Shown piece by piece: positions 42,766 through 50,689 of a stretch of DNA of 64,000 nucleotides. The notes under the pieces were generated by a model. It made no database searches and was not told the origin of the DNA. It was given only the letters and a program-made list of their open reading frames with translations. Made by a program: the position numbers and the translations under genes. Every line of letters starts with the position of its first letter. Within the stretch, counting starts at the first letter, position 1. Origin of the DNA: UBA1081 sp045535305 (GTDB taxonomy: Bacteria > Bacillota > Clostridia > Oscillospirales > Acutalibacteraceae); contig JAZSLJ010000073.1 in NCBI GenBank assembly GCA_045535305.1, positions 186,001 through 250,000 of the forward strand, written 5' to 3'.

Positions 42766-43251
42766 TTAAATAAAAATAAGTATTATCAGCAAACTGAAAG
42801 AAACTGTTGTAACTGTGGATAATTTAATTTTCTTGTCTTTTTCTTTCAACAGTTGATTTTTTATTTCTATAAGTTCTGTTATGGATTTATTGCATTGTTC
42901 TTCAAGTTTTTCCATTGAAGAAGAACATATATCAGACATAAAAGCAATAATATATTTCTTTTCATCTGCTGTAAGTGTTATATCTGAACTATTAACTGCT
43001 TCGTGCCATGCTGATATTGGTTCAGCACCGTTATCGCAGTAATTTATGTATTTTTTACCGATGTCGATTTGCTGATTTTGCCTTATAATGTCCGTAACAG
43101 AATCCGAATAGTGCATAGCGCTGTTTTTTATAAATTCAAGATATCGTATAATTTCTTCAATGTATTTATAATGCAATATCTCTTTTTTCACATTCAGAAA
43201 AACTATTGTAAAACAAGCTGACAGTATCAGAATTATTCCTACCGCTTTCAT
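42766..43251 (-). CDS. spoIIIAB: Stage III sporulation protein AB
   Basis: SpoIIIAB is a mother-cell membrane protein thought to partner the ATPase SpoIIIAA. The 161-residue protein has an N-terminal helix (VGIILILSACFTIVFLNV), a helical soluble region and a C-terminal membrane helix (TTVSFSLLIILIFI). The ATG with GGAGTT upstream lies inside the 3' end of spoIIIAA, giving an unusually long 86-base overlap. Confidence 0.9.
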   Translation of the reverse strand: MKAVGIILILSACFTIVFLNVKKEILHYKYIEEIIRYLEFIKNSAMHYSDSVTDIIRQNQQIDIGKKYINYCDNGAEPISAWHEAVNSSDITLTADEKKYIIAFMSDICSSSMEKLEEQCNKSITELIEIKNQLLKEKDKKIKLSTVTTVSFSLLIILIFI

Positions 43252-44164
43252 TGAATAACTCCTTCATTGTGTAAATTTTATCAATAGTACAGGGGCATGG
43301 TTTTTCGTTTAGAATTACAGCATAATCAAAGCAACCTGTTTTCAGTAATTTATATGATGATTCTCTTTTTAATAATTCATCTTTATTTTTTGCGTGAGTG
43401 CTTACAATAAATTTAATACCCGAATCCATGCCCTTTATTATGTTTTCACACTCGGTCAGTGTTGCAATTTCATCACATATTACTATTTCGGGTGATAAAA
43501 CACGCACAGCCTGTGTTATGCCGATATCTTTTGGATAACCGCTCAGAATGTCAAGATTTATTCCTGCTGTGTTTTCCATTTCATACCGTTCATCAATAAG
43601 TACACATTTTTTATAACCGTATGTATATTCAGAAGATAATTTAAATGCAATACTTTTTAATATAGTTGTTTTTCCCGAGCAAGGCGGCCCTGCCAGCAAT
43701 ATACCTTTAAAATCGTTGCCGATTAAATTAAGCAGTAATTCCGATGAATTATTAAAATTCCTTGCTATACGAATATTTATAGATGTTATATTACTAACGG
43801 CAGAAACATTTTTATCTTTTATAACAGCCGTTCCGCAAAAACCTGCTCTGTTACCGTTGCCGAATGTTACAAAACCGTTTGCAATATCATTCTGATGAGT
43901 ATACAGGGAGTATTCGCAGATTGATAAAACCGTTTTATTTATCTCATCGTGTGTTATAACCGATGCACCATTATAGTCTATTCCGGAAACACTCATATTT
44001 TCTCTTACAAACATAGTGCCGTATACCCCGTACAGAATTAACGGTTTGTCCTGACGCAGTCTTATTTCAAATGTTTGCTCTTTTATGTTAAAAGGAACAT
44101 TTATAAGAATTTCTTTAATTCTTTTAGGTAATACATTTATTGCATTATCAAATTCTGCACTCAT
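43166..44164 (-). CDS. spoIIIAA: Stage III sporulation protein AA (ATPase)
   Basis: SpoIIIAA is a secretion-ATPase-like protein proposed to power the SpoIIIA-SpoIIQ channel. The 332-residue protein has the N-terminal domain with EIRLRQDKPLIL and GFCGTAVIKD, Walker A GPPCSGKTTILKSIAFKL, a Walker-B-like VLIDERYEM and a second IVICDEIATLTEC. Compared with Bacillus SpoIIIAA (about 307 residues) it has roughly 25 additional C-terminal residues that produce the overlap with spoIIIAB. It is the first gene of the operon. Confidence 0.94.
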   Translation of the reverse strand: MSAEFDNAINVLPKRIKEILINVPFNIKEQTFEIRLRQDKPLILYGVYGTMFVRENMSVSGIDYNGASVITHDEINKTVLSICEYSLYTHQNDIANGFVTFGNGNRAGFCGTAVIKDKNVSAVSNITSINIRIARNFNNSSELLLNLIGNDFKGILLAGPPCSGKTTILKSIAFKLSSEYTYGYKKCVLIDERYEMENTAGINLDILSGYPKDIGITQAVRVLSPEIVICDEIATLTECENIIKGMDSGIKFIVSTHAKNKDELLKRESSYKLLKTGCFDYAVILNEKPCPCTIDKIYTMKELFNESGRNNSDTVSLFYNSFSECEKRDIAL

Positions 44165-44183
44165 ATAATCACTTCCTGCTTAT

Positions 44184-44210
44184 AATTATGTGATCTTGTC
44201 CGCAATTATG
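44184..44210 (-). promoter_or_regulatory. Candidate sigma-E promoter of the spoIIIA operon
   Basis: On the minus strand CATAATT occurs twice, at 44210-44204 and 44190-44184, so ATAATT and CATAATT are 13 bases apart. This resembles the sigma-E pattern (ATA-type -35, CATA-type -10) expected for spoIIIA. It lies about 20 bases before the spoIIIAA start. Confidence 0.35.
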
Positions 44211-44303
44211 TCATAAATTTTGAATAATTATGACCTAAATTTAAAATTTTTATTGACAAAATGCGAATAAACGTATAAAATTGTTGCTGTGAGGTGTTAT
44301 TTA

Positions 44304-44537
44304 ATGCAAAATTACATCAATAATATAATACGTCCTAAGGTTCAGGGAGACGGCGGAGAAATTTTATTTGACTCATTTGACGGTAATACATTAACAGTTA
44401 TTATGAAGGGTGAATGTTCAAAATGTCTTATTCTTGACAGATGTATAAGCTGGATACAATCAAGAATAAATCAAGACCTCGGTAAAAATGTTACTGTTAA
44501 TGCAATACGTAAAAAACCGTTTTTTTGGGATACCTAA
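44304..44537 (+). CDS. NifU-like C-terminal domain protein
   Basis: This 77-residue protein has the NifU/NfuA C-terminal domain pattern: IIRPKVQGDGGEILFDSFDGNTLTVIMKGECSKCLILDRC, where the CxxC (CSKC) would bind an Fe-S cluster, followed by IQSRINQDLGKNVTVNAI. It may carry an Fe-S cluster for transfer. The third Cys (DRC) replaces the usual spacing partner region. ATG 44304 with GTGAGGTG upstream is chosen over the GTG at 44289. The GH38 gene starts 14 bases later. Confidence 0.8.
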   Translation: MQNYINNIIRPKVQGDGGEILFDSFDGNTLTVIMKGECSKCLILDRCISWIQSRINQDLGKNVTVNAIRKKPFFWDT

Positions 44538-44551
44538 GGAGATAATTATTA

Positions 44552-47512
44552 ATGGCACACATTCAGGTTGTAAGACGCAGTATGCGTCCGGAAGAATATA
44601 CTGATTTACGTTTTGGTTGGCTTAAAAGATATATTTATGAATCAAAAACAGAAATTCAGACATTTAAAATAAAAGAAGCTACTCAGGTTGCAGAAATGCA
44701 GTTTGAGTTTTATAATGAAATACCTGTAGAATTAAAAAAAGGTGATATGTATTTTTCGCCCGACGGAACGGCATTCATTGAAGCTGATGCTGTAATCCCC
44801 GAAGAATATATGGGTAAAGAAATCCGCTTTGTACTGAAAACAGCGGCAGAAATGATTGTCAAAATCAACGGACAATATGCCGGCGGAATTGACCCTAACA
44901 GGGAAAGTATTGTAATCAATCCGTTCATAAACTCTCAGAAAGTTCATATTGAAATTGTAGCGTACAACCGTTCAAAGCCCGATGATGAGCGTAATCCCGA
45001 ATCTTTAGCAGTAAGAGGATGCCGTCAGATTTTTGAAGGCGGTTATTTTGCTGTAGTAAATAATGCAGTTCAATCACTTGTTTATGACATTGAGCTTCTG
45101 CTCAATGTTGCAAAGAGCGACTGCTTTAATGAAGATTATTGTCATTTGATCAATATTGAATTAGATAATGCTCTTAATCTGATAGATTTTGATGATGTCA
45201 GAACTGAGGATGTTCTGGCTGCAGCTGACTATATAGAAAAACATATTTATTCAGCGCGAGGTTATGCAGGCAGCGGTAAGGTTGCGCTTGTTGCTCATTC
45301 TCATCTTGATATTGCATATTATTGGCGCAGAATTCACGCTGTTCAGAAAAATCTGCGAACAGTACTTATACAAATGCGCCTTATGGACAAATATCCTGAT
45401 TTCAGATATGCACACACTCAGGCATATACTTATGAAACAGTTGAAAAATACTATCCCGAAGTTTTTGAAGAACTAAAAGAAAAAATCAAAAACGGAGCAT
45501 TCGAGCCTGTTGGTATTATGTATGTTGAACCCGATTGTAATATTCCTTCTGCCGAAAGTCTTATAAGACAATGTTTATACGGCCAAAATTATTACAGGGA
45601 AAAATTCGGAATAGAAGTTGATACCTGTTGGTTGCCCGATGTTTTCGGTAACAGTTGGATTTTGCCTCAGATATTAAAAAAATCGGGTGTAAAATATTTT
45701 GTATCCAATAAAATGTCCACATGGAATGACACAAACAGATTTCCGCATAATAATTTTATATGGAAAGGTATAGACGGGTCGGAGATTTATGCCTGTGTAC
45801 CGCCGACACATTTTATTTCTTGGAATATGCCCGATCAGATACAAAACAACTGGGATGCTTTTCAGGATAAAACAACAGATACTGAAACATTGCAGATGTT
45901 CGGTTACGGCGACGGCGGCAGCGGTGCTACGGAAGAAATGATTGAATTTATGCACCGTTTTGAAAAGCTTCCCGTTATGCCGGAAACACGTCATATTACC
46001 GCAAAAGAATTTCTTGAAGATAATTTCAACGGTACAAAAAGTCTGCCTGTATGGGACGGTGAATTGTACCTTGAAATGCACAGAGGTACATTCACTACCA
46101 AATCAGATATAAAAAAATGGAACCGTGAGCTTGAATACAAATTCAGAAATGCTGAAATTGTATCTGTTTTGCGTATGCTTACAGGTAATGAATATCCCAA
46201 AGAGAATTTAAGTGATTGCTACAAAAAATTACTTATTAATCAATTTCATGATATTTTACCGGGTAGTCATATTACCCCCGTTTGCAGAGATGCAATTGCG
46301 GATTATGTGGATATAAACAGACAACTTGATGAAATTCTTACACAGAACGGTAATCTGTATTTTAATACTCTTAATCATAAGCGTAAAAGCATCACTTTTG
46401 TTGAATCGGCAGAAGGTGATGTTGTAAGATTGGGTAAACGTGGATTTTTTGCAATTCCCGATATTGAATCATTATCATCAGGTTATATTGCCAACACCGA
46501 ACATAAGGATACAAATTGGATAAGCATTTCAGATTCGGTTGAAACGCCTTTTTATTCAATTAAATTTAACGATGACGGAAGTATCAGCAGTCTTTGTGAT
46601 AAAAAGACACAGCGCGAGTGGGTTAAAGGTGATTTTAACAAACTTAACTTGTATTATGATTACCCCGGCGTGTATGATGCGTGGGATATTCTGCCGAATT
46701 ACAGAAACAGGCAAGAACAAATAATGATTACGACTCCCCTTCATTGTTCATTTATAAACGGTAATATAGCAGAATTTACAACAGTATTATCCACACAAAA
46801 AAGTGTCTGGAAAATGATTATAAGACTGTTCAGAGATTCAGATACAATAGAGGTTGAAAATGTTGTTGATTGGAATGAAAGCCACCGTCTTGCAAAGGTT
46901 GAATTTGCTCCGAATATTCTTGCCCGTGAAGTAGTTTGTGATACTTCTGCCGGTTTTATTAAGCGTGAAATGAATAAAAATACCACATGGCAACAGGCAA
47001 GATTTGAGGTTTGTCATCACAAATGGTTTGATGTTGCAGAAACGGGTGCAGGACTAGCTGTAATCAATAACGGAAAATACGGTATAGGTGTTGAATCTGA
47101 CAGCGTATCACTCTCGCTTTTGCGTGCCACCGAGCGTCCCGATCCCACATCAGATATTGGACACCATGAGTTTTCATATTTAATTGTTCCGCATGAAAAA
47201 GATTTTGTTGAGGCAGAAATAAACAACATCGCATTTGAATATAATGTTCCGCTTATAAAAGCAGATTATAATTTTAATATGCAATTTGGTGATCTGTATC
47301 TTCAGGCTATGAAACTCTCAGAAGATGGCACAAAGATTATTGTCAGACTTTCTGAGCAAAACGGAAAAAGAGGAATATTGTCGGGTATAGGCGAATTTGA
47401 TGTTGTTGATATGACAGAAAAGTATCTGTACACTACAAGACAATACGGTTATACTCCCTTTGAAATCATAACTATTGCACTTAATGCGTCCGAGCTTAAA
47501 AATAAACTTTAA
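44552..47512 (+). CDS. GH38 alpha-mannosidase
   Basis: This 986-residue glycoside hydrolase family 38 enzyme removes alpha-linked mannose, as from host N-glycans or other mannosides. There is no signal peptide, so it acts in the cytoplasm on imported oligosaccharides. The catalytic domain (about 240-530) has the zinc-binding HSHLD (249-253), EPVGIMYVEPDCNIPSAESL and the nucleophile D363 in WLPDVFGNS, then GYGDGGSGAT. A helical bundle follows with LLINQFHDILPGSHI, then C-terminal beta domains. AAGGAG precedes the start. A small regulator follows 20 bases downstream. Confidence 0.95.
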   Translation: MAHIQVVRRSMRPEEYTDLRFGWLKRYIYESKTEIQTFKIKEATQVAEMQFEFYNEIPVELKKGDMYFSPDGTAFIEADAVIPEEYMGKEIRFVLKTAAEMIVKINGQYAGGIDPNRESIVINPFINSQKVHIEIVAYNRSKPDDERNPESLAVRGCRQIFEGGYFAVVNNAVQSLVYDIELLLNVAKSDCFNEDYCHLINIELDNALNLIDFDDVRTEDVLAAADYIEKHIYSARGYAGSGKVALVAHSHLDIAYYWRRIHAVQKNLRTVLIQMRLMDKYPDFRYAHTQAYTYETVEKYYPEVFEELKEKIKNGAFEPVGIMYVEPDCNIPSAESLIRQCLYGQNYYREKFGIEVDTCWLPDVFGNSWILPQILKKSGVKYFVSNKMSTWNDTNRFPHNNFIWKGIDGSEIYACVPPTHFISWNMPDQIQNNWDAFQDKTTDTETLQMFGYGDGGSGATEEMIEFMHRFEKLPVMPETRHITAKEFLEDNFNGTKSLPVWDGELYLEMHRGTFTTKSDIKKWNRELEYKFRNAEIVSVLRMLTGNEYPKENLSDCYKKLLINQFHDILPGSHITPVCRDAIADYVDINRQLDEILTQNGNLYFNTLNHKRKSITFVESAEGDVVRLGKRGFFAIPDIESLSSGYIANTEHKDTNWISISDSVETPFYSIKFNDDGSISSLCDKKTQREWVKGDFNKLNLYYDYPGVYDAWDILPNYRNRQEQIMITTPLHCSFINGNIAEFTTVLSTQKSVWKMIIRLFRDSDTIEVENVVDWNESHRLAKVEFAPNILAREVVCDTSAGFIKREMNKNTTWQQARFEVCHHKWFDVAETGAGLAVINNGKYGIGVESDSVSLSLLRATERPDPTSDIGHHEFSYLIVPHEKDFVEAEINNIAFEYNVPLIKADYNFNMQFGDLYLQAMKLSEDGTKIIVRLSEQNGKRGILSGIGEFDVVDMTEKYLYTTRQYGYTPFEIITIALNASELKNKL

Positions 47513-47532
47513 TTTAGGAGGATAATTAAAAA

Positions 47533-47961
47533 ATGGACGAGTTAACTCAATTAATTAAAAAAAATATCAAACTTAAGTATTCAAGCACAAGAAGGTTTGC
47601 CGAAGAATTAGGCATACCGCAGACTACTATTGTAAGTGCCATTAAAAACGGTGTCGGCGGAACGGCTTTTACAACAGTTTGCAAAATGTGTAAAGCCCTT
47701 GATATAAAGCTTTTTGACGGAATATATCCTGTTGTTATTACAGATTCAACAAGAAATATTCTTGAAAAACTTGCAAAACTTGATGATAAAGGTATTCATA
47801 CCGTTTCAACAGTTCTTGAAATGGAATATATCAGATGTAATGCAGATACTATCTTTAATAAAATAGATGAGTCTGAATTAATGATGAAGGAATATATGCT
47901 CAGTAAAGAATTAAGTCCGACAAAAAAAGAAATTGCAGAAATGATAAGATCACTCGATTAA
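47533..47961 (+). CDS. Helix-turn-helix (XRE-like) regulator
   Basis: This 142-residue protein has an N-terminal HTH of the Cro/CI type (RRFAEELGIPQTTIVSAIKNGVGGTAFTTVCKMCKALDIKLFDGI) and a helical C-terminus of unknown role. It probably controls the preceding GH38 gene or itself; that is inferred from the 20-base gap. AGGAGG precedes the ATG and a strong terminator follows. Confidence 0.85.
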   Translation: MDELTQLIKKNIKLKYSSTRRFAEELGIPQTTIVSAIKNGVGGTAFTTVCKMCKALDIKLFDGIYPVVITDSTRNILEKLAKLDDKGIHTVSTVLEMEYIRCNADTIFNKIDESELMMKEYMLSKELSPTKKEIAEMIRSLD

Positions 47962-47967
47962 ATGCAA

Positions 47968-47998
47968 GAAACCTCCCGCAATCGGGAGGTTTCATTAT
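47968..47998 (+). terminator. Terminator after the GH38-regulator operon
   Basis: GAAACCTCCCG (47968-47978) and CGGGAGGTTTC (47983-47993) form a perfect 11-bp stem with loop CAAT. The 3' flank is ATTATATT rather than a solid T-run; reverse-strand flank is AT-rich as well. Confidence 0.75.
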
Positions 47999-48010
47999 AT
48001 TAAATTTTAA

Positions 48011-48439
48011 TCAGAATAAATTGGAATCGGATACTACCTGAATTCCTTCTGCCATAAGTGAAGCAGCAGCCACCTTATTGTCGTCCACTCTGAAAATCAT
48101 ATAAGCTTGATCAGCATTTTTTACTGACAGGAACGCATATGTATATTCTACAATAACATCTGCATCGGCAAGGATTTTAAGTATTTTTGCAAGACTTCCG
48201 GGCTTGTCGGAAATTTCAACTGCAAGAACTTCTGTTTCTGTTGTTACATATCCTTCTGCTTTTAATGCATTAACAGCATCAGCATGATTCTCACAAATAA
48301 TTCTCAGGATACCGAAATCCTGTGTGTCTGCAATAGAAAGTGCTTTCAGGTTAATGTTGTGCTTTGCAATGTAGTCTGTTACCTCTGCAAGCTTACCTGT
48401 TTTATTCTCAATGAAAACTGAAATTTGTTTTACACTCAT
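48011..48439 (-). CDS. ACT-domain protein
   Basis: This 142-residue protein consists of two ACT domains (about 1-68 and 70-142): SVKQISVFIENKTGKLAEVTDYIAKHNINL and VLAVEISDKPGSLAKILKILADADVIVEYTYAF. ACT domains bind amino acids and regulate enzymes. Proteins of this form commonly sit next to phenylacetate-CoA ligase genes in anaerobes, as here, where an aromatic amino acid or arylacetate is the likely ligand. ATG 48439 follows AAAGGA; the TTG two codons earlier is less likely. Confidence 0.85.
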   Translation of the reverse strand: MSVKQISVFIENKTGKLAEVTDYIAKHNINLKALSIADTQDFGILRIICENHADAVNALKAEGYVTTETEVLAVEISDKPGSLAKILKILADADVIVEYTYAFLSVKNADQAYMIFRVDDNKVAAASLMAEGIQVVSDSNLF

Positions 48440-48460
48440 AATCAATAGTCCTTTCTTAAA

Positions 48461-49768
48461 TCAGTTGTGAAGTTTACGCTTATCAATAACTCTTACAGCT
48501 TTACCTTCGCTTCTTGTGATTGATTTTGCCGCTACAAGATGAACTACGGGGCGAATACCAAGCATCTGTGTAATTGCCAAAGCAAGTTCTTTTTCTTTAG
48601 CTGAAAGTGCTTTAACTGTATCGGAGAAATCTTCATCCTTAAGCTCAACGTATACATCAAGTGTATCTGTATTGTTTGTTCTGTCAACTTCAATTCTGTA
48701 GTTGGGTGAATATCCTTCATTAAGAAGTACAGTTTCGATTTGTGAGGGGAATACATTTACACCTCTGATAATAAGCATATCATCGCTTCTGCCCATGGGC
48801 TTTGTCATTTTGATAAGAGTTCTTCCGCAAGAACATTTTTTACGTGAAAGAATACATATATCTCTTGTTCTGTATCTTAAAAGCGGAAATGCCTCTTTTG
48901 AAATGCTTGTGAATACAAGCTCACCTTTTTCACCTACAGGTAAAACTTCGCCTGTTTCGGGATCGATTATTTCGGGAATAAAGTGGTCTTCGTTGATGTG
49001 CATACCGCTTTGATCGCAACATTCAAATGCAACACCGGGACCGCTTGTTTCGGTAAGACCGTAAATATCATAAGCTTTTATACCGAGGGATTTTTCAATA
49101 TCGCGACGCATTTCTTCGGTCCAGGGTTCAGCACCGAAAATACCGGCTTTTAAGTCGATATCGTCAGGAGTGAGACCCATATCTTTGAGAGTTTCACCTA
49201 TATATGCCGCATATGAAGGAGTACAACAGATTATAGTTGAATGAAGATCCTGCATAAACTGAATCTGACGCTCTGTATTGCCTGATGACATAGGAAGTGT
49301 AAGACAGCCTACCTTGTGTGAACCGCCGTTAAGTCCGGGGCCACCTGTAAAAAGACCGTATCCGTATGCAACCTGACATACATCATTTTTTGTGCCGCCT
49401 GCAGCTGTAATTGCTCTTGCACAGCAATCTTCCCAGAGATTAACATCTTCCTGTGTATAGAAAGCAACAACTCTTTTGCCTGTTGTTCCGCTTGTAGACT
49501 GAATTCTTACACATTCACTCAAATCACAACCAAGCAAACCGTAGGGATATGCATCACGTAAATCTGCTTTTGTGAGGAATGGGAGCTTATGTAAATCATC
49601 AACAGATTTTATATCATCGGGAGTTACCCCGTTTTTATCCATCAAATCTCTGTAATACTTAACGTTTTCATAAACATGCTTAACCTGTTTTACTAATCTT
49701 TCATTTTGGATAGCCCTCATTTCTTCAAGCGAAGCACACTCAAATTCGGGCTGATAATAGTTTGCCAT
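48461..49768 (-). CDS. paaK: Phenylacetate-CoA ligase-type AMP-forming enzyme
   Basis: PaaK-type enzymes activate arylacetates to CoA thioesters via an adenylate. The 435-residue protein has the adenylate-forming motif IQSTSGTTGKRVVAF, YGLTETSGPGVAFEC, YRTRDICI and a C-terminal GRSDDMLIIRGVNVFPSQIE. In gut anaerobes it usually works with indolepyruvate ferredoxin oxidoreductase in making ATP from aromatic amino acids; iorAB is not in this window. It is followed after 15 bases by the ACT protein. Confidence 0.92.
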   Translation of the reverse strand: MANYYQPEFECASLEEMRAIQNERLVKQVKHVYENVKYYRDLMDKNGVTPDDIKSVDDLHKLPFLTKADLRDAYPYGLLGCDLSECVRIQSTSGTTGKRVVAFYTQEDVNLWEDCCARAITAAGGTKNDVCQVAYGYGLFTGGPGLNGGSHKVGCLTLPMSSGNTERQIQFMQDLHSTIICCTPSYAAYIGETLKDMGLTPDDIDLKAGIFGAEPWTEEMRRDIEKSLGIKAYDIYGLTETSGPGVAFECCDQSGMHINEDHFIPEIIDPETGEVLPVGEKGELVFTSISKEAFPLLRYRTRDICILSRKKCSCGRTLIKMTKPMGRSDDMLIIRGVNVFPSQIETVLLNEGYSPNYRIEVDRTNNTDTLDVYVELKDEDFSDTVKALSAKEKELALAITQMLGIRPVVHLVAAKSITRSEGKAVRVIDKRKLHN

Positions 49769-49854
49769 TTTGATTCTGTCCTTTCGGGATTAAAATAATA
49801 AAAAAATTATATATCCATTAAATCAAAATGTCAATAAAATTATTGTTATTTTAC

Positions 49855-49882
49855 TTGAAAAATCATTCAGATATGTTATAAT
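49855..49882 (+). promoter_or_regulatory. Predicted promoter of the PAP2 gene
   Basis: TTGAAA (49855-49860), 16 bases, then an extended -10 TGTTATAAT (TATAAT at 49877-49882). Confidence 0.55.
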
Positions 49883-49915
49883 TATATCAAATATTTTACA
49901 GGAGGTAGTGATACT

Positions 49916-50587
49916 ATGGTTGAAACTACATTGTCAGCTGTTGCACAGTGGCTTAACACCACTTTTGCTGCATTTGACTATTCAATTTTTGAGTTTTTCG
50001 GTAATATTCTTCATGCTGATTGGCTCACCCCTATTGTAAGTGCATACACTCATCTCGGAGATTCGGAATTCATCATTCCTCTTGCTGTTGTTGGTGTGAT
50101 TCTTTGTTGCTTTAAGAAAACAAGAAAAGTTGGTATGACGCTTTTCTTTGCTATCATTATCGGCACTCTTATCACTAATGTTTGTATCAAACCCATGGTT
50201 GCAAGACCAAGACCGTTCCAATCACTTGTTGATGACGCACAATATTGGAGTTGGTATACCGCAGCAGGTGCTCATGAAGAATCTCTCTTCAAAAGCTTTC
50301 CCAGCGGACACACAACAGGTGCTTTTGAAATTGCAACAGCATTGTTCCTTACGATAAACAACAAGAAAATTAAGTGGATTTTCCCTGTATATGCTTTGCT
50401 TATAGGCTGTTCAAGAATTTATCTTATGGTGCATTACCCCACAGATGTTATCGGTGGTATGATTTGCGGTATTGTTGCAGGTGTGATTGCATTCTTTATA
50501 GTAAAAGGTATTCTTAATCTCCTTGAAAAGACAAAGTTTAGCGATTTTGATCTTTCAGAAATTATTAAAAAGAAAAAATCTGCATAA
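49916..50587 (+). CDS. PAP2-family membrane phosphatase
   Basis: This 223-residue integral membrane phosphatase of the PAP2 superfamily probably dephosphorylates a lipid such as undecaprenyl pyrophosphate or phosphatidate at the outer face of the membrane. The three motifs are KPMVARPRP, PSGHTTG and SRIYLMVHYPTDVIGG. About five to six membrane helices are visible. GGAGG precedes the start. It is monocistronic with its own promoter. Confidence 0.92.
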   Translation: MVETTLSAVAQWLNTTFAAFDYSIFEFFGNILHADWLTPIVSAYTHLGDSEFIIPLAVVGVILCCFKKTRKVGMTLFFAIIIGTLITNVCIKPMVARPRPFQSLVDDAQYWSWYTAAGAHEESLFKSFPSGHTTGAFEIATALFLTINNKKIKWIFPVYALLIGCSRIYLMVHYPTDVIGGMICGIVAGVIAFFIVKGILNLLEKTKFSDFDLSEIIKKKKSA

Positions 50588-50689
50588 ATTTACATATCTG
50601 CATCGGAAACGGTGCAGATATAATATACTATTGATAATTTAATTAATAGATGTTATTATTTTACTATAAACCAATAAAGGAGAATTTGT

